A stretch of DNA of 21,517 nucleotides from assembly GCA_902489215.1 (NCBI GenBank), contig CABTZE010000016.1:1-21517 (forward strand), in the 5' to 3' direction. The notes beneath the pieces were generated by a model. The model had not been told where the DNA came from. It ran no database searches and worked only from the letters and a program-made list of their open reading frames with translations. The position numbers and the translations under genes were made by a program. This DNA comes from an uncultured Brevibacterium sp. GTDB taxonomy: Bacteria; Actinomycetota; Actinomycetes; Actinomycetales; Brevibacteriaceae. Positions 6,768-15,501 of the stretch are shown piece by piece (within the stretch, counting starts at the first letter, position 1; each line of letters opens with the position of its first letter).

Positions 6768-9700
6768 GCGGTTTCAACCCGCGCACACCGTGGTCAGAAC
6801 TCGAACGGCGCCTATCAGCCACACAGCCCGACCCCGTAGTCAGCCGACCCGTCGGAGCTGGCTGGCCCGCCGCCTCGTCTGCAGAGCCCAAACCGGCTTC
6901 ACCCGCACCGGCAGTGCGCACGGCTCCACACTCCGTCCGCTATGCCGAACTGCACACGCATTCGGTCTTCAGCTTCCTTGACGGAGCATCGCAGCCAGAC
7001 GAACTGATAGCCGAAGCCGCCCGGACAGGACTGAGCGCAATGGCGCTGACAGACCACAACAGCCTCGGCGGAGCAGTGCAGTTCGCCCAGGCCGCCCGCG
7101 AACATGACGTCCCCACGGTATTCGGCGCGGAACTGTCACTCGGTCTGCAGGAGAAGATTCCCGGCCAGATCGACCCGGAAGCTCACCACCTGCAGGTGCT
7201 CGCGGTCGGAGTGGAAGGCTATCGGCAGCTTTCAGCGGCGATCACCCGGGCCAATATGCGCGGCGAAAAGAACAGGCCGGTGTTCGAAATCGAAGAACTC
7301 GCCGCTCTCGAGGCCGACTGGAAGATCCTCACCGGCTGCCGCAAAGGGCACCTGGGACGGGCACTCAATGACCCCGACGGGGGAGCTGCGGCGCTGCGGC
7401 GGTTGGTCGACCTGTTCGGCCGCGATCGGGTCGTCGTCGAACTCACCCGCTTCGGACTGCCCGACGACGATGCGCGCATAGCCCACCTGCAGGACATCGC
7501 AGCCAGATTCCGCCTGCCGGCGGCAGCCACAAACGCCGTGCACTACGCCGACCGCACAGGATTCCACGATGCGCAGGTGCGAGCTTCCGTCCGCTCGCGC
7601 CTGCCGCTGTCCGAACTGGCCGGGTGGCTGCCCCCAACAGCCTCGGCCAGGATCCACACGCCCGCCGAAATGCTGGCGCGCTTCGGCCCCGGCCCGGTCA
7701 GCATGGCCGCAGCCATCGGCGACGAATGCGCATTCGAGCTGCGCGCAGCACGTGCAGGGCTGCCCAGCGCGCCCGTACCAGCTGGGAGAACAGACGCCGA
7801 ACATCTGCGCGACCTGGTGATTCACGGTGCCCGGAAACGGTACGGCAGCCCGGAACAGGCGCCTCGGGCGTGGGAGCAGATCCACCGTGAACTCGACGTC
7901 ATCGACTCCATGGGGCTGGCCGGCTACTTCCTCATAGTCGAAGACATTGCGCGGTTCTGCCGTGAGAACAACATCTTCTGCCAGGGGCGTGGCTCAGCGG
8001 CGAACTCGGCGGTGTGCTTTGTCCTCGGCGTGACGGCCGTTGATGCCGTCCAGTTCCAGCTGCTGTTCGACCGCTTCCTCAGCCCCGAGCGTGCGGGCTA
8101 CCCGGACATCGACCTCGACATCGAATCCAGTCGGCGCGAAGAGGTCATCCAGTACACCTATCGCACATACGGGCGCGAGCGTGCCGCACAGGTGGCCAAC
8201 TACATCACCTACAGGCCCCGTTCTGCCATCCGCGATGCCGCTCACGCCCTGGGCTACAGTCCCGGCCAGCAGGACGCCTTCACAAAGGGCGTCCACCGCT
8301 GGCGATCCCTGCCTCCCGCAGACGAATCCCCGGCTCCGCCCCAGGTGCTCCAGCTGGCGGAGGGTCTGCTGGGCACACCGCGTCACCTGGGCATTCACTC
8401 CGGCGGAATGGTGCTCGCCGACCGCCCACTGGGCGAGGTCGTGCCCATTGAACAGGCCTCCATGCCCGGCCGCACCGTCCTGCAGTGGGACAAAGACGAC
8501 TGCGCTGCAATGGACTTGGTGAAGTTCGATCTTCTGGGCCTCGGTATGCTCGGGGCCCTGCACGAAATGGTCGACCTCGTCGCGCAGCACACCGGAACGC
8601 GCATCGATCGGGCGCAGATTCCCCAGGAGGACGGGGTCTACGACATGCTGTGCCGGGCCGATGCCCTGGGCGTGTTCCAAGTGGAATCACGCGCCCAGCT
8701 GGCCACGCTGCCCAGACTCAAACCCCGCAACTTCTATGACCTCGCGGTGCAGGTGGCGCTCATTCGCCCCGGCCCCATTCAGGGCGGATCTGTGCACCCG
8801 TATATTCGCCGCCGGCAGGGTCTGGAGGACATTGAGTACATTCACCCCAGCACGCGGCGGGCACTGGAAAAGACGCTCGGTGTTCCGCTGTTTCAGGAAC
8901 AGCTCATGCAGCTGGCAATCGACGTTGCGGGGTTTTCAGGTTCGGATGCCGATGAGCTGCGCCGCGCCATGGGTGCTTCCCGCAGCCAGCGGAAGATGCG
9001 CGAGCTTCAGCAGCGCTTCCACACAGGCTGCAGGCGGCGGGGAATTGACGAACAGACAGCGCAGGTCATCTTCGACAAGATCGCGGCGTTCGCCAACTAC
9101 GGCTTTCCCGAATCCCACGCGCTGTCCTTTGCCGGTCTGGTCTATGAGTCCGCGTGGTTCAAATATCGCCACCACGCGGCCTTCACAGCGGGGCTTCTGC
9201 GCAGTCAGCCGATGGGCTTCTACTCTTCGCAGTCGCTCATCTCCGATGCCAGACGTCACGGCATTGCCATCCGCCCGGTGCACATCAACTTATCTGGGTC
9301 ACGCACGGATCTCGAGGCGGATGCTGAGTCTTCCGGCGGGTTCGCCATCCGCTTGGGGCTGGATGAGGTCAAGGGTGTTGCCGATGCTGCTTCTGCCCTA
9401 GAACGGGAACGGCAGGCGGGGGAGTACACCTCAATCGTCGATGTCGCCGAACGCACCGGGGTGGGTGTGCGGGTCCTTGAGGCTCTTGCCACGGCCGGGG
9501 CTTTTGACTGTTTCGAGGTGGATCGTCGGCAGGCGCTGTGGACGGCCGGTGCTTTGGGCCGGGCGGGGCCGCAGACGCTGCCGGGGACCGCTCCGGCCGC
9601 CCAGCCTCCCGCGCTGCCGGCTATGGATGACTTCGATGTCACGCTCGCTCAGCTGTTCTCCACCGGAATCACGGTCGAGGGCTATCCGACGGAGCACCTG

Positions 9701-10036
9701 CGCGCGCATCTTGCTGCTCGCGGCTGCTGGTCGACGGCAGACGTTCAGAAGGCAGCCCAGGGCCAGCGGGTGACCGTCGCCGGAATTGTGACGCACCGTC
9801 AGCGGCCGAGCACTTCTCAGGGCATCACGTTCATCAACCTGGAAGACGAATTCGGCATGCTCAACATCGTGTGCACCCGCGGGCTCATCCGTCGTTTTTC
9901 ACCGCACGCGCTGACCCGCAGCGCAATTGCCGTCACGGGGCTGATCCAACGTGCGGGAAGCGTCATCAGCCTCTACGCCCACAGCATCGTGCCGCTGGAA
10001 GTCGACGTCCCCATCCGCTCCCGTGACTTCCAGTAG
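6764..10036 (+). CDS. dnaE2: error-prone DNA polymerase DnaE2
   Basis: C-family DNA polymerase III alpha homologue of 1090 residues, the catalytic, error-prone member of the mutasome used in damage-induced mutagenesis and translesion synthesis. A PHP domain opens the protein (YAELHTHSVFSFLDG, with H64 and H66). The palm aspartates are in GYPDIDLDIES (D448 and D450 align with the E. coli DnaE pair), with FCQGRGSAANSAVCF and HLGIHSGGMV nearby. The finger/clamp-contact region includes PIQGGSVHPYIRRRQG and VPLFQEQLMQLAIDVAGFSG. An OB fold lies at the end (VTVAGIVTHRQRPSTSQGITFINLEDE). Length and motif order are those of DnaE2 and not of the replicative DnaE1. ATG 6764 overlaps the imuB stop. It is last of the three-gene LexA-controlled operon; no strong terminator was seen after it. 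Confidence 0.95.
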   Translation: MSGFNPRTPWSELERRLSATQPDPVVSRPVGAGWPAASSAEPKPASPAPAVRTAPHSVRYAELHTHSVFSFLDGASQPDELIAEAARTGLSAMALTDHNSLGGAVQFAQAAREHDVPTVFGAELSLGLQEKIPGQIDPEAHHLQVLAVGVEGYRQLSAAITRANMRGEKNRPVFEIEELAALEADWKILTGCRKGHLGRALNDPDGGAAALRRLVDLFGRDRVVVELTRFGLPDDDARIAHLQDIAARFRLPAAATNAVHYADRTGFHDAQVRASVRSRLPLSELAGWLPPTASARIHTPAEMLARFGPGPVSMAAAIGDECAFELRAARAGLPSAPVPAGRTDAEHLRDLVIHGARKRYGSPEQAPRAWEQIHRELDVIDSMGLAGYFLIVEDIARFCRENNIFCQGRGSAANSAVCFVLGVTAVDAVQFQLLFDRFLSPERAGYPDIDLDIESSRREEVIQYTYRTYGRERAAQVANYITYRPRSAIRDAAHALGYSPGQQDAFTKGVHRWRSLPPADESPAPPQVLQLAEGLLGTPRHLGIHSGGMVLADRPLGEVVPIEQASMPGRTVLQWDKDDCAAMDLVKFDLLGLGMLGALHEMVDLVAQHTGTRIDRAQIPQEDGVYDMLCRADALGVFQVESRAQLATLPRLKPRNFYDLAVQVALIRPGPIQGGSVHPYIRRRQGLEDIEYIHPSTRRALEKTLGVPLFQEQLMQLAIDVAGFSGSDADELRRAMGASRSQRKMRELQQRFHTGCRRRGIDEQTAQVIFDKIAAFANYGFPESHALSFAGLVYESAWFKYRHHAAFTAGLLRSQPMGFYSSQSLISDARRHGIAIRPVHINLSGSRTDLEADAESSGGFAIRLGLDEVKGVADAASALERERQAGEYTSIVDVAERTGVGVRVLEALATAGAFDCFEVDRRQALWTAGALGRAGPQTLPGTAPAAQPPALPAMDDFDVTLAQLFSTGITVEGYPTEHLRAHLAARGCWSTADVQKAAQGQRVTVAGIVTHRQRPSTSQGITFINLEDEFGMLNIVCTRGLIRRFSPHALTRSAIAVTGLIQRAGSVISLYAHSIVPLEVDVPIRSRDFQ

Positions 10037-10088
10037 CACCGCACTTTGGGTGGGAAACTGCCGTTTTGCCGCCCGCGGATGGGCTTCA

Positions 10089-10144
10089 TGACGCGAACAG
10101 ACAAGTCTGTGACCGAATGTGACGAGCCGTGACACAGACATGAC
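10089..10144 (+). promoter_or_regulatory. helically phased TGAC repeats and inverted repeat upstream of metY
   Basis: TGAC occurs at 10089, 10110, 10120, 10130 and 10141, with spacings of 21, 10, 10 and 11 bp. All sites therefore face one side of the helix, and the middle ones are part of T/CGTGAC. Superimposed is the inverted repeat ACAGAC-AA-GTCTGT (10097-10110), with another ACAGAC half at 10134. The array ends about 97 bp before the metY start. It is a plausible binding site for a sulfur or methionine regulator; which one is unknown. Confidence 0.5.
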
Positions 10145-10175
10145 GAGACCGCGCCCGCAGGCCAGAATCCGAACC

Positions 10176-10181
10176 TAGCGT
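10176..10181 (+). promoter_or_regulatory. weak candidate -10 element of metY
   Basis: TAGCGT fits the TANNNT pattern common in actinobacterial promoters, 59 bp upstream of the TTG start, but no recognisable -35 sits 16-18 bp before it. The phased repeat array would then lie just upstream of the -35 region. This is a low-confidence assignment. Confidence 0.25.
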
Positions 10182-10240
10182 GAGCACCAACATCCCAGAC
10201 CAAACCAAATCCGGGACAAGACTTCACAAAGGAGATTCCC

Positions 10241-11551
10241 TTGGCTGAACAGGCTTTTGAGACCCGCCAGATCCACGCCGGCCAGGTAGTGGACAGCGAA
10301 ACCGGCGCACGTGCGCTGCCCATCTACCAGACCACCTCGTTCGTCTTCGACTCCACGAAGACCGCTGCAAACCGCTTTGCCCTTGCAGAGCTGGGCCCCA
10401 TCTACACCCGCCTGACCAACCCGACGACCGAAGCGGTTGAAAACCGGATCGCGAGCCTCGAAGGCGGCGTCCATGCGGTTCTCGTGTCCTCGGGCCAGTC
10501 GGCAGAGTTCCTGTCGCTGATCAACATCGTTGAGGCCGGCGACCACATTGTGTCCAGCCCCAGCCTTTACGGCGGTACCTACAACCTGCTCAACGTGACC
10601 CTGCGCAAGCTCGGCATCGAAACGACTTTCGTTGACGACCCCAGCGACATCGAAGCGTGGAAGCGCGCCGTAAAGCCCAACACCAAGGCGTTCTTCGGTG
10701 AAACCATTTCGAACCCCCGCTCGGACGTGCTCGACATCCGCGCCGTTTCCGATGTCGCACACGAAGCCGGTGTGCCTCTCATCGTCGACAACACTCTCGC
10801 CACCCCGTACCTGCTGCGCCCCATCGAGCACGGTGCTGACGTCGTCGTCCACTCGGCGACCAAGTTCCTCGGCGGGCACGGCACGTCAATCGCCGGTGTC
10901 ATCGTCGACTCGGGCAACTTCGACTACGGCAAGAACCCAGAGAAGTTCCCCGGCTTCAACGAACCGGACGACTCCTACAACGGCCTGGTGTTCGCCCGTG
11001 ACCTCGGAGCTGACTCGCCGTTTGGCGCGAACGTGTCCTACGGCCTGAAGATCCGCGTCCAGCTGCTGCGCGACCTCGGCACTTCAGCATCGCCGTTCAA
11101 CGCGTTCCTCCTGCAACAGGGTATTGAAACCCTGTCGTTGCGCATGGAGCGTCACGTAGAGAACGCTGCGCGTGTCGCCGAATGGCTTGAGGCGCGCGAT
11201 GACGTCGAATCGGTGTCCTACGCGGGACTGGAGTCCTCGCCGTGGCACGAACTGGGCAAGAAATACCTGCCCAACGGTGTCGGCGCGGTTCTTGGCTTCA
11301 ACATCGCAGGCGGCTATGACGCAGCGGTGAAGTTCGTTGAAGCACTCGAACTGCACAGCCACGTGGCCAACATCGGCGATGTCCGTTCGCTCGTCATCCA
11401 CCCGGCTTCGACCACTCACTCGCAGCTGAGCGAAGAAGAGCAGCGTGCAGCAGGCGTCAATCCCGCGTTCGTTCGCCTGTCGGTGGGCATTGAGGGAATT
11501 GACGACATCATTGCCGACCTCGAGAAGGGCTTTGCCGCAGCTCGCGGCTGA
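10241..11551 (+). CDS. metY: O-acetylhomoserine sulfhydrylase (aminocarboxypropyltransferase)
   Basis: PLP enzyme of 436 residues in the Cys/Met metabolism family. It is predicted to convert O-acetylhomoserine and sulfide to homocysteine and acetate in the cytoplasm. Evidence: FETRQIHAGQ at the start, YTRLTNPTTEAVENRIASLEGG (about 55-76), SSGQSAEF, DNTLATPYLLRP (183-194), and the PLP lysine K208 in VVVHSATKFLGGHG. The insertion after it (GVIVDSGNFDY) and the overall length favour MetY over the shorter MetB/MetZ forms. The C terminus has the substrate-binding HPASTTHSQLSEEE. The TTG start is set by AAAGGAG seven bases upstream and by the family N terminus. It is followed six bases later by metX, which makes its substrate. 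Confidence 0.94.
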   Translation: MAEQAFETRQIHAGQVVDSETGARALPIYQTTSFVFDSTKTAANRFALAELGPIYTRLTNPTTEAVENRIASLEGGVHAVLVSSGQSAEFLSLINIVEAGDHIVSSPSLYGGTYNLLNVTLRKLGIETTFVDDPSDIEAWKRAVKPNTKAFFGETISNPRSDVLDIRAVSDVAHEAGVPLIVDNTLATPYLLRPIEHGADVVVHSATKFLGGHGTSIAGVIVDSGNFDYGKNPEKFPGFNEPDDSYNGLVFARDLGADSPFGANVSYGLKIRVQLLRDLGTSASPFNAFLLQQGIETLSLRMERHVENAARVAEWLEARDDVESVSYAGLESSPWHELGKKYLPNGVGAVLGFNIAGGYDAAVKFVEALELHSHVANIGDVRSLVIHPASTTHSQLSEEEQRAAGVNPAFVRLSVGIEGIDDIIADLEKGFAAARG

Positions 11552-11557
11552 TCCGCC

Positions 11558-12637
11558 ATGACAGTCACCAGTGTGAACAGAGTTCTCGAGATCGACGACT
11601 TCGCCCTTGAATCCGGCGTTCTCGATCACATCAGCCTCGCATACGAAACATTCGGCACGCTCAATGCCGAAAAGTCGAATGCTGTGATTGTCGAACACGC
11701 TCTCACCGGTGACTCCCACGTGACGTCCGGCCGCATGGACGCCCATGCGGCCGGCGCCGCTCCCGGGTGGTGGGAAGAGCTGGTCGGCCCCGGCCGGCCT
11801 ATTGACACAGACCGCTTCTTCGTCATCTGCACCAACGCTCTCGGTGGGTGCACAGGCACTACGGGTCCGCTGTCGACAGCGCCGGATGGCCTGCCGTACG
11901 GCGGACGGTTCCCGCGGGTCAGCATCCGCGACATGGCGCGTTTGGAGCTTCTCCTGCTGGACCACTTGGGCATTGACCACCTGTACGCCGCGATCGGCGG
12001 TTCGATGGGTGGTGCACGCGCTCTGGAGCTGGCTCTCGAAGCCCCTGAGCGGGTGCAGCGACTGACGGTTCTTGCAGCGCCCGCCTATTCGGAGGCCGAC
12101 CAGATCGCCTGGGCCCACGCACAGGTCGCGGCCATCACTATGGATCCCGACTACGCGGGCGGTGACTACGCCGCACTGGGTTCGGCACCCACAAAGGGAC
12201 TGGGCTTGGCCCGGAAGATTGCGCATTTGACCTACCGCAGCGACGCGGAGCTCAATTCGCGTTTCGGCCGCAGCCTGCAGCACATGTCCGACGACCCCTA
12301 TTACGCCGTGCAGTCCTATTTGGATTACCACGGGGACAAGCTCGTGGGCCGCTTTGATGCGCAGGCGTACATTCTTCTGACGGAAGCGCTGCGGGATCAC
12401 GACGTCCGCCGCGGTCGTGCCGACACGCTGAAACAGGCACTGTCGCGCTACACGGGTCCGGCATTGGTTCTGTCGCTGTCGACAGACCGGCTGTACCCCC
12501 CGCAGCAGGTGAAGCTCATTGCCGACAACCTGCCGGGGCAGGTTGAGTACGCCGAGATCCCTACGGACGTCGGCCACGACGGCTTCCTGACGGAAGCCCG
12601 CGCGGTCGGCGCGTACGTGTCGCGGTTCCTCAGCTGA
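11558..12637 (+). CDS. metX: homoserine O-acetyltransferase
   Basis: Alpha/beta-hydrolase fold acyltransferase of 359 residues, predicted to make O-acetylhomoserine from homoserine and acetyl-CoA for the preceding MetY. The catalytic triad can be placed: nucleophile S149 in AAIGGSMGGARAL, D310 in STDRLYPP, and H340 in DVGHDGFL. The upstream NALGGCTGTTGP (93-104) is a family hallmark. Acetyl versus succinyl specificity cannot be read reliably from sequence by eye, but pairing with a MetY-type sulfhydrylase and the actinobacterial context favour acetyl. There is no clear Shine-Dalgarno; the six-base gap after metY suggests translational coupling. The operon converges on the membrane-protein gene downstream. 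Confidence 0.93.
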   Translation: MTVTSVNRVLEIDDFALESGVLDHISLAYETFGTLNAEKSNAVIVEHALTGDSHVTSGRMDAHAAGAAPGWWEELVGPGRPIDTDRFFVICTNALGGCTGTTGPLSTAPDGLPYGGRFPRVSIRDMARLELLLLDHLGIDHLYAAIGGSMGGARALELALEAPERVQRLTVLAAPAYSEADQIAWAHAQVAAITMDPDYAGGDYAALGSAPTKGLGLARKIAHLTYRSDAELNSRFGRSLQHMSDDPYYAVQSYLDYHGDKLVGRFDAQAYILLTEALRDHDVRRGRADTLKQALSRYTGPALVLSLSTDRLYPPQQVKLIADNLPGQVEYAEIPTDVGHDGFLTEARAVGAYVSRFLS

Positions 12638-12688
12638 CGAGGCGGAGCAGCCTTTTCAGGTTCACTTGCGGGGGTGCTGGGGGTCGGT

Positions 12689-13333
12689 TCACTTCCACAT
12701 GATGAAATCTGAGGCCTGAGGGTCCGGATCGTACTGCGGAGGCGCTGTCATATCGAGCCGCCAGTCGTCGGCGCTGTCATCCCATACGAGCCGGTAGATG
12801 AGTGCAGCCGTGTCTTTCGGCGCGTAGAGGGCAACTTCCGCGTTGGCTTCTGTGTAGCTCTCAATCCGGAATCCTTTGGGCTGTTTGAAGATGCCGTTCT
12901 CGCCCTGCAGCTTTTCGACTTCGAGCTGCTTCTTCGCTTCGAGTGAATCCACTGCGGCCTCGATTTGCTTGCCGATGGAAAACGCGGCTGCGAGATTGGC
13001 TGCAGCGTAGGCAGCGCCCGTTGGGGAATGGGCAAAGCACCGCGGCATCGCGCCGTCTTGGTGAAGCGGTCCGAATTCGTCTGAGGTAGGAAGCGTGAAA
13101 GGCGAATCGCCATACGATTCCCACCTGGTCTTCGGTGCAGCGGTGGGACTGGCCTGATCATCTGAAAGGCCCGCGCAGTCGCTTCCCGTCTTCTGGGCCT
13201 GCGGCTTTCCCGTCGCCGTCATAACGACGACGACTGTGATCACGAGTACTGCGGCGAGTCCGAGAACACCAGCACCCCACAGCCACGGTTTGATTTTGCG
13301 GGTCTGTCGGATGCTGGTGCTGTCGGTGGCCAT
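12689..13333 (-). CDS. single-pass membrane protein, unknown function
   Basis: A 214-residue protein with a basic N terminus, one transmembrane helix (WLWGAGVLGLAAVLVITVVVV, about 17-37) and an extracytoplasmic domain. The type II or anchored-signal topology leaves most of the protein outside. The motif around PRCFAHSPTGAAYAAANLAAAF recalls exported proteins seen near conjugative and mobile functions in Actinobacteria (DUF8175-like), but no such genes are nearby and the match is from memory. The middle region is rich in charged residues (EAKKQLEVEKLQGENG) and could be a short helix. ATG 13333 is preferred over 13378 because GAGGAG lies just upstream and the longer form lacks a ribosome site. 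The gene is monocistronic, with its own near-consensus promoter. Confidence 0.75.
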   Translation of the reverse strand: MATDSTSIRQTRKIKPWLWGAGVLGLAAVLVITVVVVMTATGKPQAQKTGSDCAGLSDDQASPTAAPKTRWESYGDSPFTLPTSDEFGPLHQDGAMPRCFAHSPTGAAYAAANLAAAFSIGKQIEAAVDSLEAKKQLEVEKLQGENGIFKQPKGFRIESYTEANAEVALYAPKDTAALIYRLVWDDSADDWRLDMTAPPQYDPDPQASDFIMWK

Positions 13334-13381
13334 CGCTCTCCTCGATTCGCTTCCAAACCGGCCGTCATTACGATGCATACG

Positions 13382-13410
13382 ACATTAGCGGCAGCGGTGG
13401 ATGCTGTCAG
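13382..13410 (-). promoter_or_regulatory. sigma-A-like promoter of the membrane-protein gene
   Basis: On the - strand CTGACA (13405-13410), a 17-bp spacer and TAATGT (13382-13387) make a near-consensus promoter. It lies in the gap after the acyl-CoA oxidase-like gene and would start about 42 nt before the chosen ATG. This separates the membrane protein from the TetR operon. Confidence 0.6.
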
Positions 13411-13425
13411 GCGCCTTGCCGCAGC

Positions 13426-15501
13426 TCAGCGCTCTGCTGATTTTTCTTTCAGCTGCGCTTCGCGCTGCTGTTTGCGGCGGTAGATGTCCTTTTCATCCCG
13501 CGGCATGTTGCCGCTGCGCTTGAGCTGGGCGTAGTAGTCCTGGGCCTCCTGCTGTCGGTGTTCTTCGGCACCGTCGGCAATAGGGCACCTGCGGTGTTCG
13601 GGGCCATAGCCGAAAGCGGCAACGCCATCACCGGCGTTGGCCGCGAGCTTGCGCACCAGACGGTTGATCGTCGGTTCAATCTGGCGAGCCCGTGTCATGG
13701 ACAGACGACCGTTGGCGATGTGCCATCCGGCGTGAGCCTGGATGAGTTCAAGGCCGTAAAGGTCGCGCATGCGCCGGAGGAACTTCGCTTCTGCCGGGTT
13801 GTCTTTCGGGTCCACGGAGTGCATGAGGTCATTGAGTGCCCGCCACTTGTGCAGCTCGATGAATGCTCGTGCGGTTTCGATGAGGTCGTTCTGGTGGTCG
13901 TTGAACAGCTCCGCGGCATCGGTCGAGCTCATCTTCTTCGCCGGCCGGAGGTTCGCGGCCAGTTCGGTCAGCGTCACCTCTGCTCGGGATGCAAGGAGCG
14001 CTTCCTGCAGGCGACCCGACCGGATGCGCTTTTCGTTCATCGCCGGTGTGAAGAGATCCCCGATGGTCGAGCTGACATTTGCAATACCGGAGCGGAAGAG
14101 TGTGTGCTCAGCCGCGTAGCTGCCAACGTAGCGGGCAATCCCGCCGACATCGAGGTCGCGCATTTCGCTCGCGTAGTCCGTCAGGAGACGCTTGCCCACC
14201 AACTGCAGCAGGACCGTGTTGTCACCTTCGAAGGTGGCGTACACGTCGAGGTCGTGGCGCAGCCCCACGAGGCGGTTTTCGGCCATGAAGCCTGCACCGC
14301 CGCAAGCTTCGCGCGCTTCCTGGATGATGTCGAGTGCTTCCCAGGTGGTTGTGGCCTTCAGCCCAGCGGCCAGCGTTTCAAGTTCCGCTCGGGCTTCTTC
14401 CGTGTCGTCCCGTCCGGAGAACACCGCGTCGAACTGGTCCAGTAGGCGCTCGTATGCGGCTTGGTTGGCCCAGATCTGTGCGAGCTTCGGCATGAGTCGG
14501 CGCTGGTGACGGCGGTAGGACAGCAGCGTGGATTCTTCCGCGGCGTCCGGTGATTGGAATTGGCGCCTGGCGAGTGCGTAGCGCACTGCGATGTCGGCGG
14601 CCAGTTTCGCCGCTGTGTTGGATGCCCCGACAAGTGAGACGCGGCCCTGTACCAGGGTGCCGAGCATTGTGAAGAAACGCCGGCCGGGTGATTCGATGGG
14701 CGAGGAGTATTCGCCGTCTTCTGAGACGCTTCCGTATCGGTCCAAAAGGTGGGTGCGGGGAACGCGCACGTGGTCGAAGGCGAAACGGCCGTTGTCGACA
14801 CCGGGAAGTCCGCCCTTGTATCCGTCGTCTTCAATCGAAATGCCCGGCAAGGGATTTCCGTCTTCGTCGCGGACGGGTACGAACAGCGCGTGCACGCCGT
14901 GATCTACGCCGGCGGTGATGAGGCGGGCGAACACGACCGCTGCCTGTGCGTGGCAGGCCGCGTTGCCTATGTACTCCTTGTACGCTGCGCGGAACGGCGT
15001 GTTGATGACGAACTCCTGCGTTTCAGGGTCGTACTCGGCGGTCGTGGCGACTGCCGCGACATCGGAGCCGTGGCCGATTTCTGTCATCGCGAACGAGCCC
15101 AGAAGGCGGCCTTCTATCGCATCGAGCAGCCATGCATCGTGCTGTTCTTCATTGCCCAGGTGCTGAATTGCGCCGGCGAACAGGCCAATCTGCACGCCCG
15201 CTTTGATCTGCAGGGAAGGGCTGACCGTGACGATCTCTTCGAACATCGTGATGTGCTGGTCGTGCCGGTTCTCACCGCCGAGCCGCTGGGGCAGGGGAGC
15301 GCGGGCGATTCCCGTTTCAACCAGTTTCTGCAGGCTTTCACGTGTTGCTTCGCGCTTTTCGTTCAGCGTCCAGCTGTCTTCCAGCAGAAGCCCGTCGCCT
15401 CCCGCAAATGCACGGCCGGCGGCGCGGGCTTCGGCGCGAGTGCCGTCCAGCAGGGCCGAGAGGACTTCAACGTCGACTGGCAGGTGGTCTTTGCTGCTCA
15501 T
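13426..15501 (-). CDS. acyl-CoA oxidase/dehydrogenase family flavoprotein
   Basis: FAD-dependent enzyme of 691 residues, predicted to form the trans-2,3 double bond of an acyl-CoA, the first step of beta-oxidation. The flavin/substrate block is GSFAMTEIGHGSDVAAVATTAEYD (135-158); SVSE...ESPGRRFFTMLGTLVQGRVSL continues it. Helices around ARRQFQ, then EACGGAGFMAENRL (398-411), and the likely catalytic base E425 in ATFEGDNTVLLQ follow. The last 250 residues form a long helical C-terminal domain, an acyl-CoA-oxidase-like architecture and larger than the usual 380-residue dehydrogenase. Whether electrons go to oxygen or ETF cannot be told. CCAGGAG precedes the ATG, which overlaps the TetR stop (ATGA). 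The C terminus is highly charged. Confidence 0.88.
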   Translation of the reverse strand: MSSKDHLPVDVEVLSALLDGTRAEARAAGRAFAGGDGLLLEDSWTLNEKREATRESLQKLVETGIARAPLPQRLGGENRHDQHITMFEEIVTVSPSLQIKAGVQIGLFAGAIQHLGNEEQHDAWLLDAIEGRLLGSFAMTEIGHGSDVAAVATTAEYDPETQEFVINTPFRAAYKEYIGNAACHAQAAVVFARLITAGVDHGVHALFVPVRDEDGNPLPGISIEDDGYKGGLPGVDNGRFAFDHVRVPRTHLLDRYGSVSEDGEYSSPIESPGRRFFTMLGTLVQGRVSLVGASNTAAKLAADIAVRYALARRQFQSPDAAEESTLLSYRRHQRRLMPKLAQIWANQAAYERLLDQFDAVFSGRDDTEEARAELETLAAGLKATTTWEALDIIQEAREACGGAGFMAENRLVGLRHDLDVYATFEGDNTVLLQLVGKRLLTDYASEMRDLDVGGIARYVGSYAAEHTLFRSGIANVSSTIGDLFTPAMNEKRIRSGRLQEALLASRAEVTLTELAANLRPAKKMSSTDAAELFNDHQNDLIETARAFIELHKWRALNDLMHSVDPKDNPAEAKFLRRMRDLYGLELIQAHAGWHIANGRLSMTRARQIEPTINRLVRKLAANAGDGVAAFGYGPEHRRCPIADGAEEHRQQEAQDYYAQLKRSGNMPRDEKDIYRRKQQREAQLKEKSAER

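Noticed and set aside
10037..10240. SAM riboswitch upstream of metY
   Set aside because: I looked for SAM-I/SAM-II/SAM-IV-like conserved cores and stems and found none; the region shows DNA-type repeats instead.
11084..12577. 497-codon open frame on the - strand
   Set aside because: Antisense to metY and metX, both with full catalytic motifs; the product is His/Arg/Val-rich with no family features. Such shadows are common in GC-rich DNA.
12638..12688. Terminator between metX and the convergent membrane gene
   Set aside because: AGGC-GGAGCA-GCCT followed by TTTT is only a four-pair stem, too weak to call.
13558..14445. 295-codon + strand open frame, and the similar frame 14749-15564
   Set aside because: Antisense to the acyl-CoA oxidase-like gene; composition-driven shadows without a motif or ribosome site.
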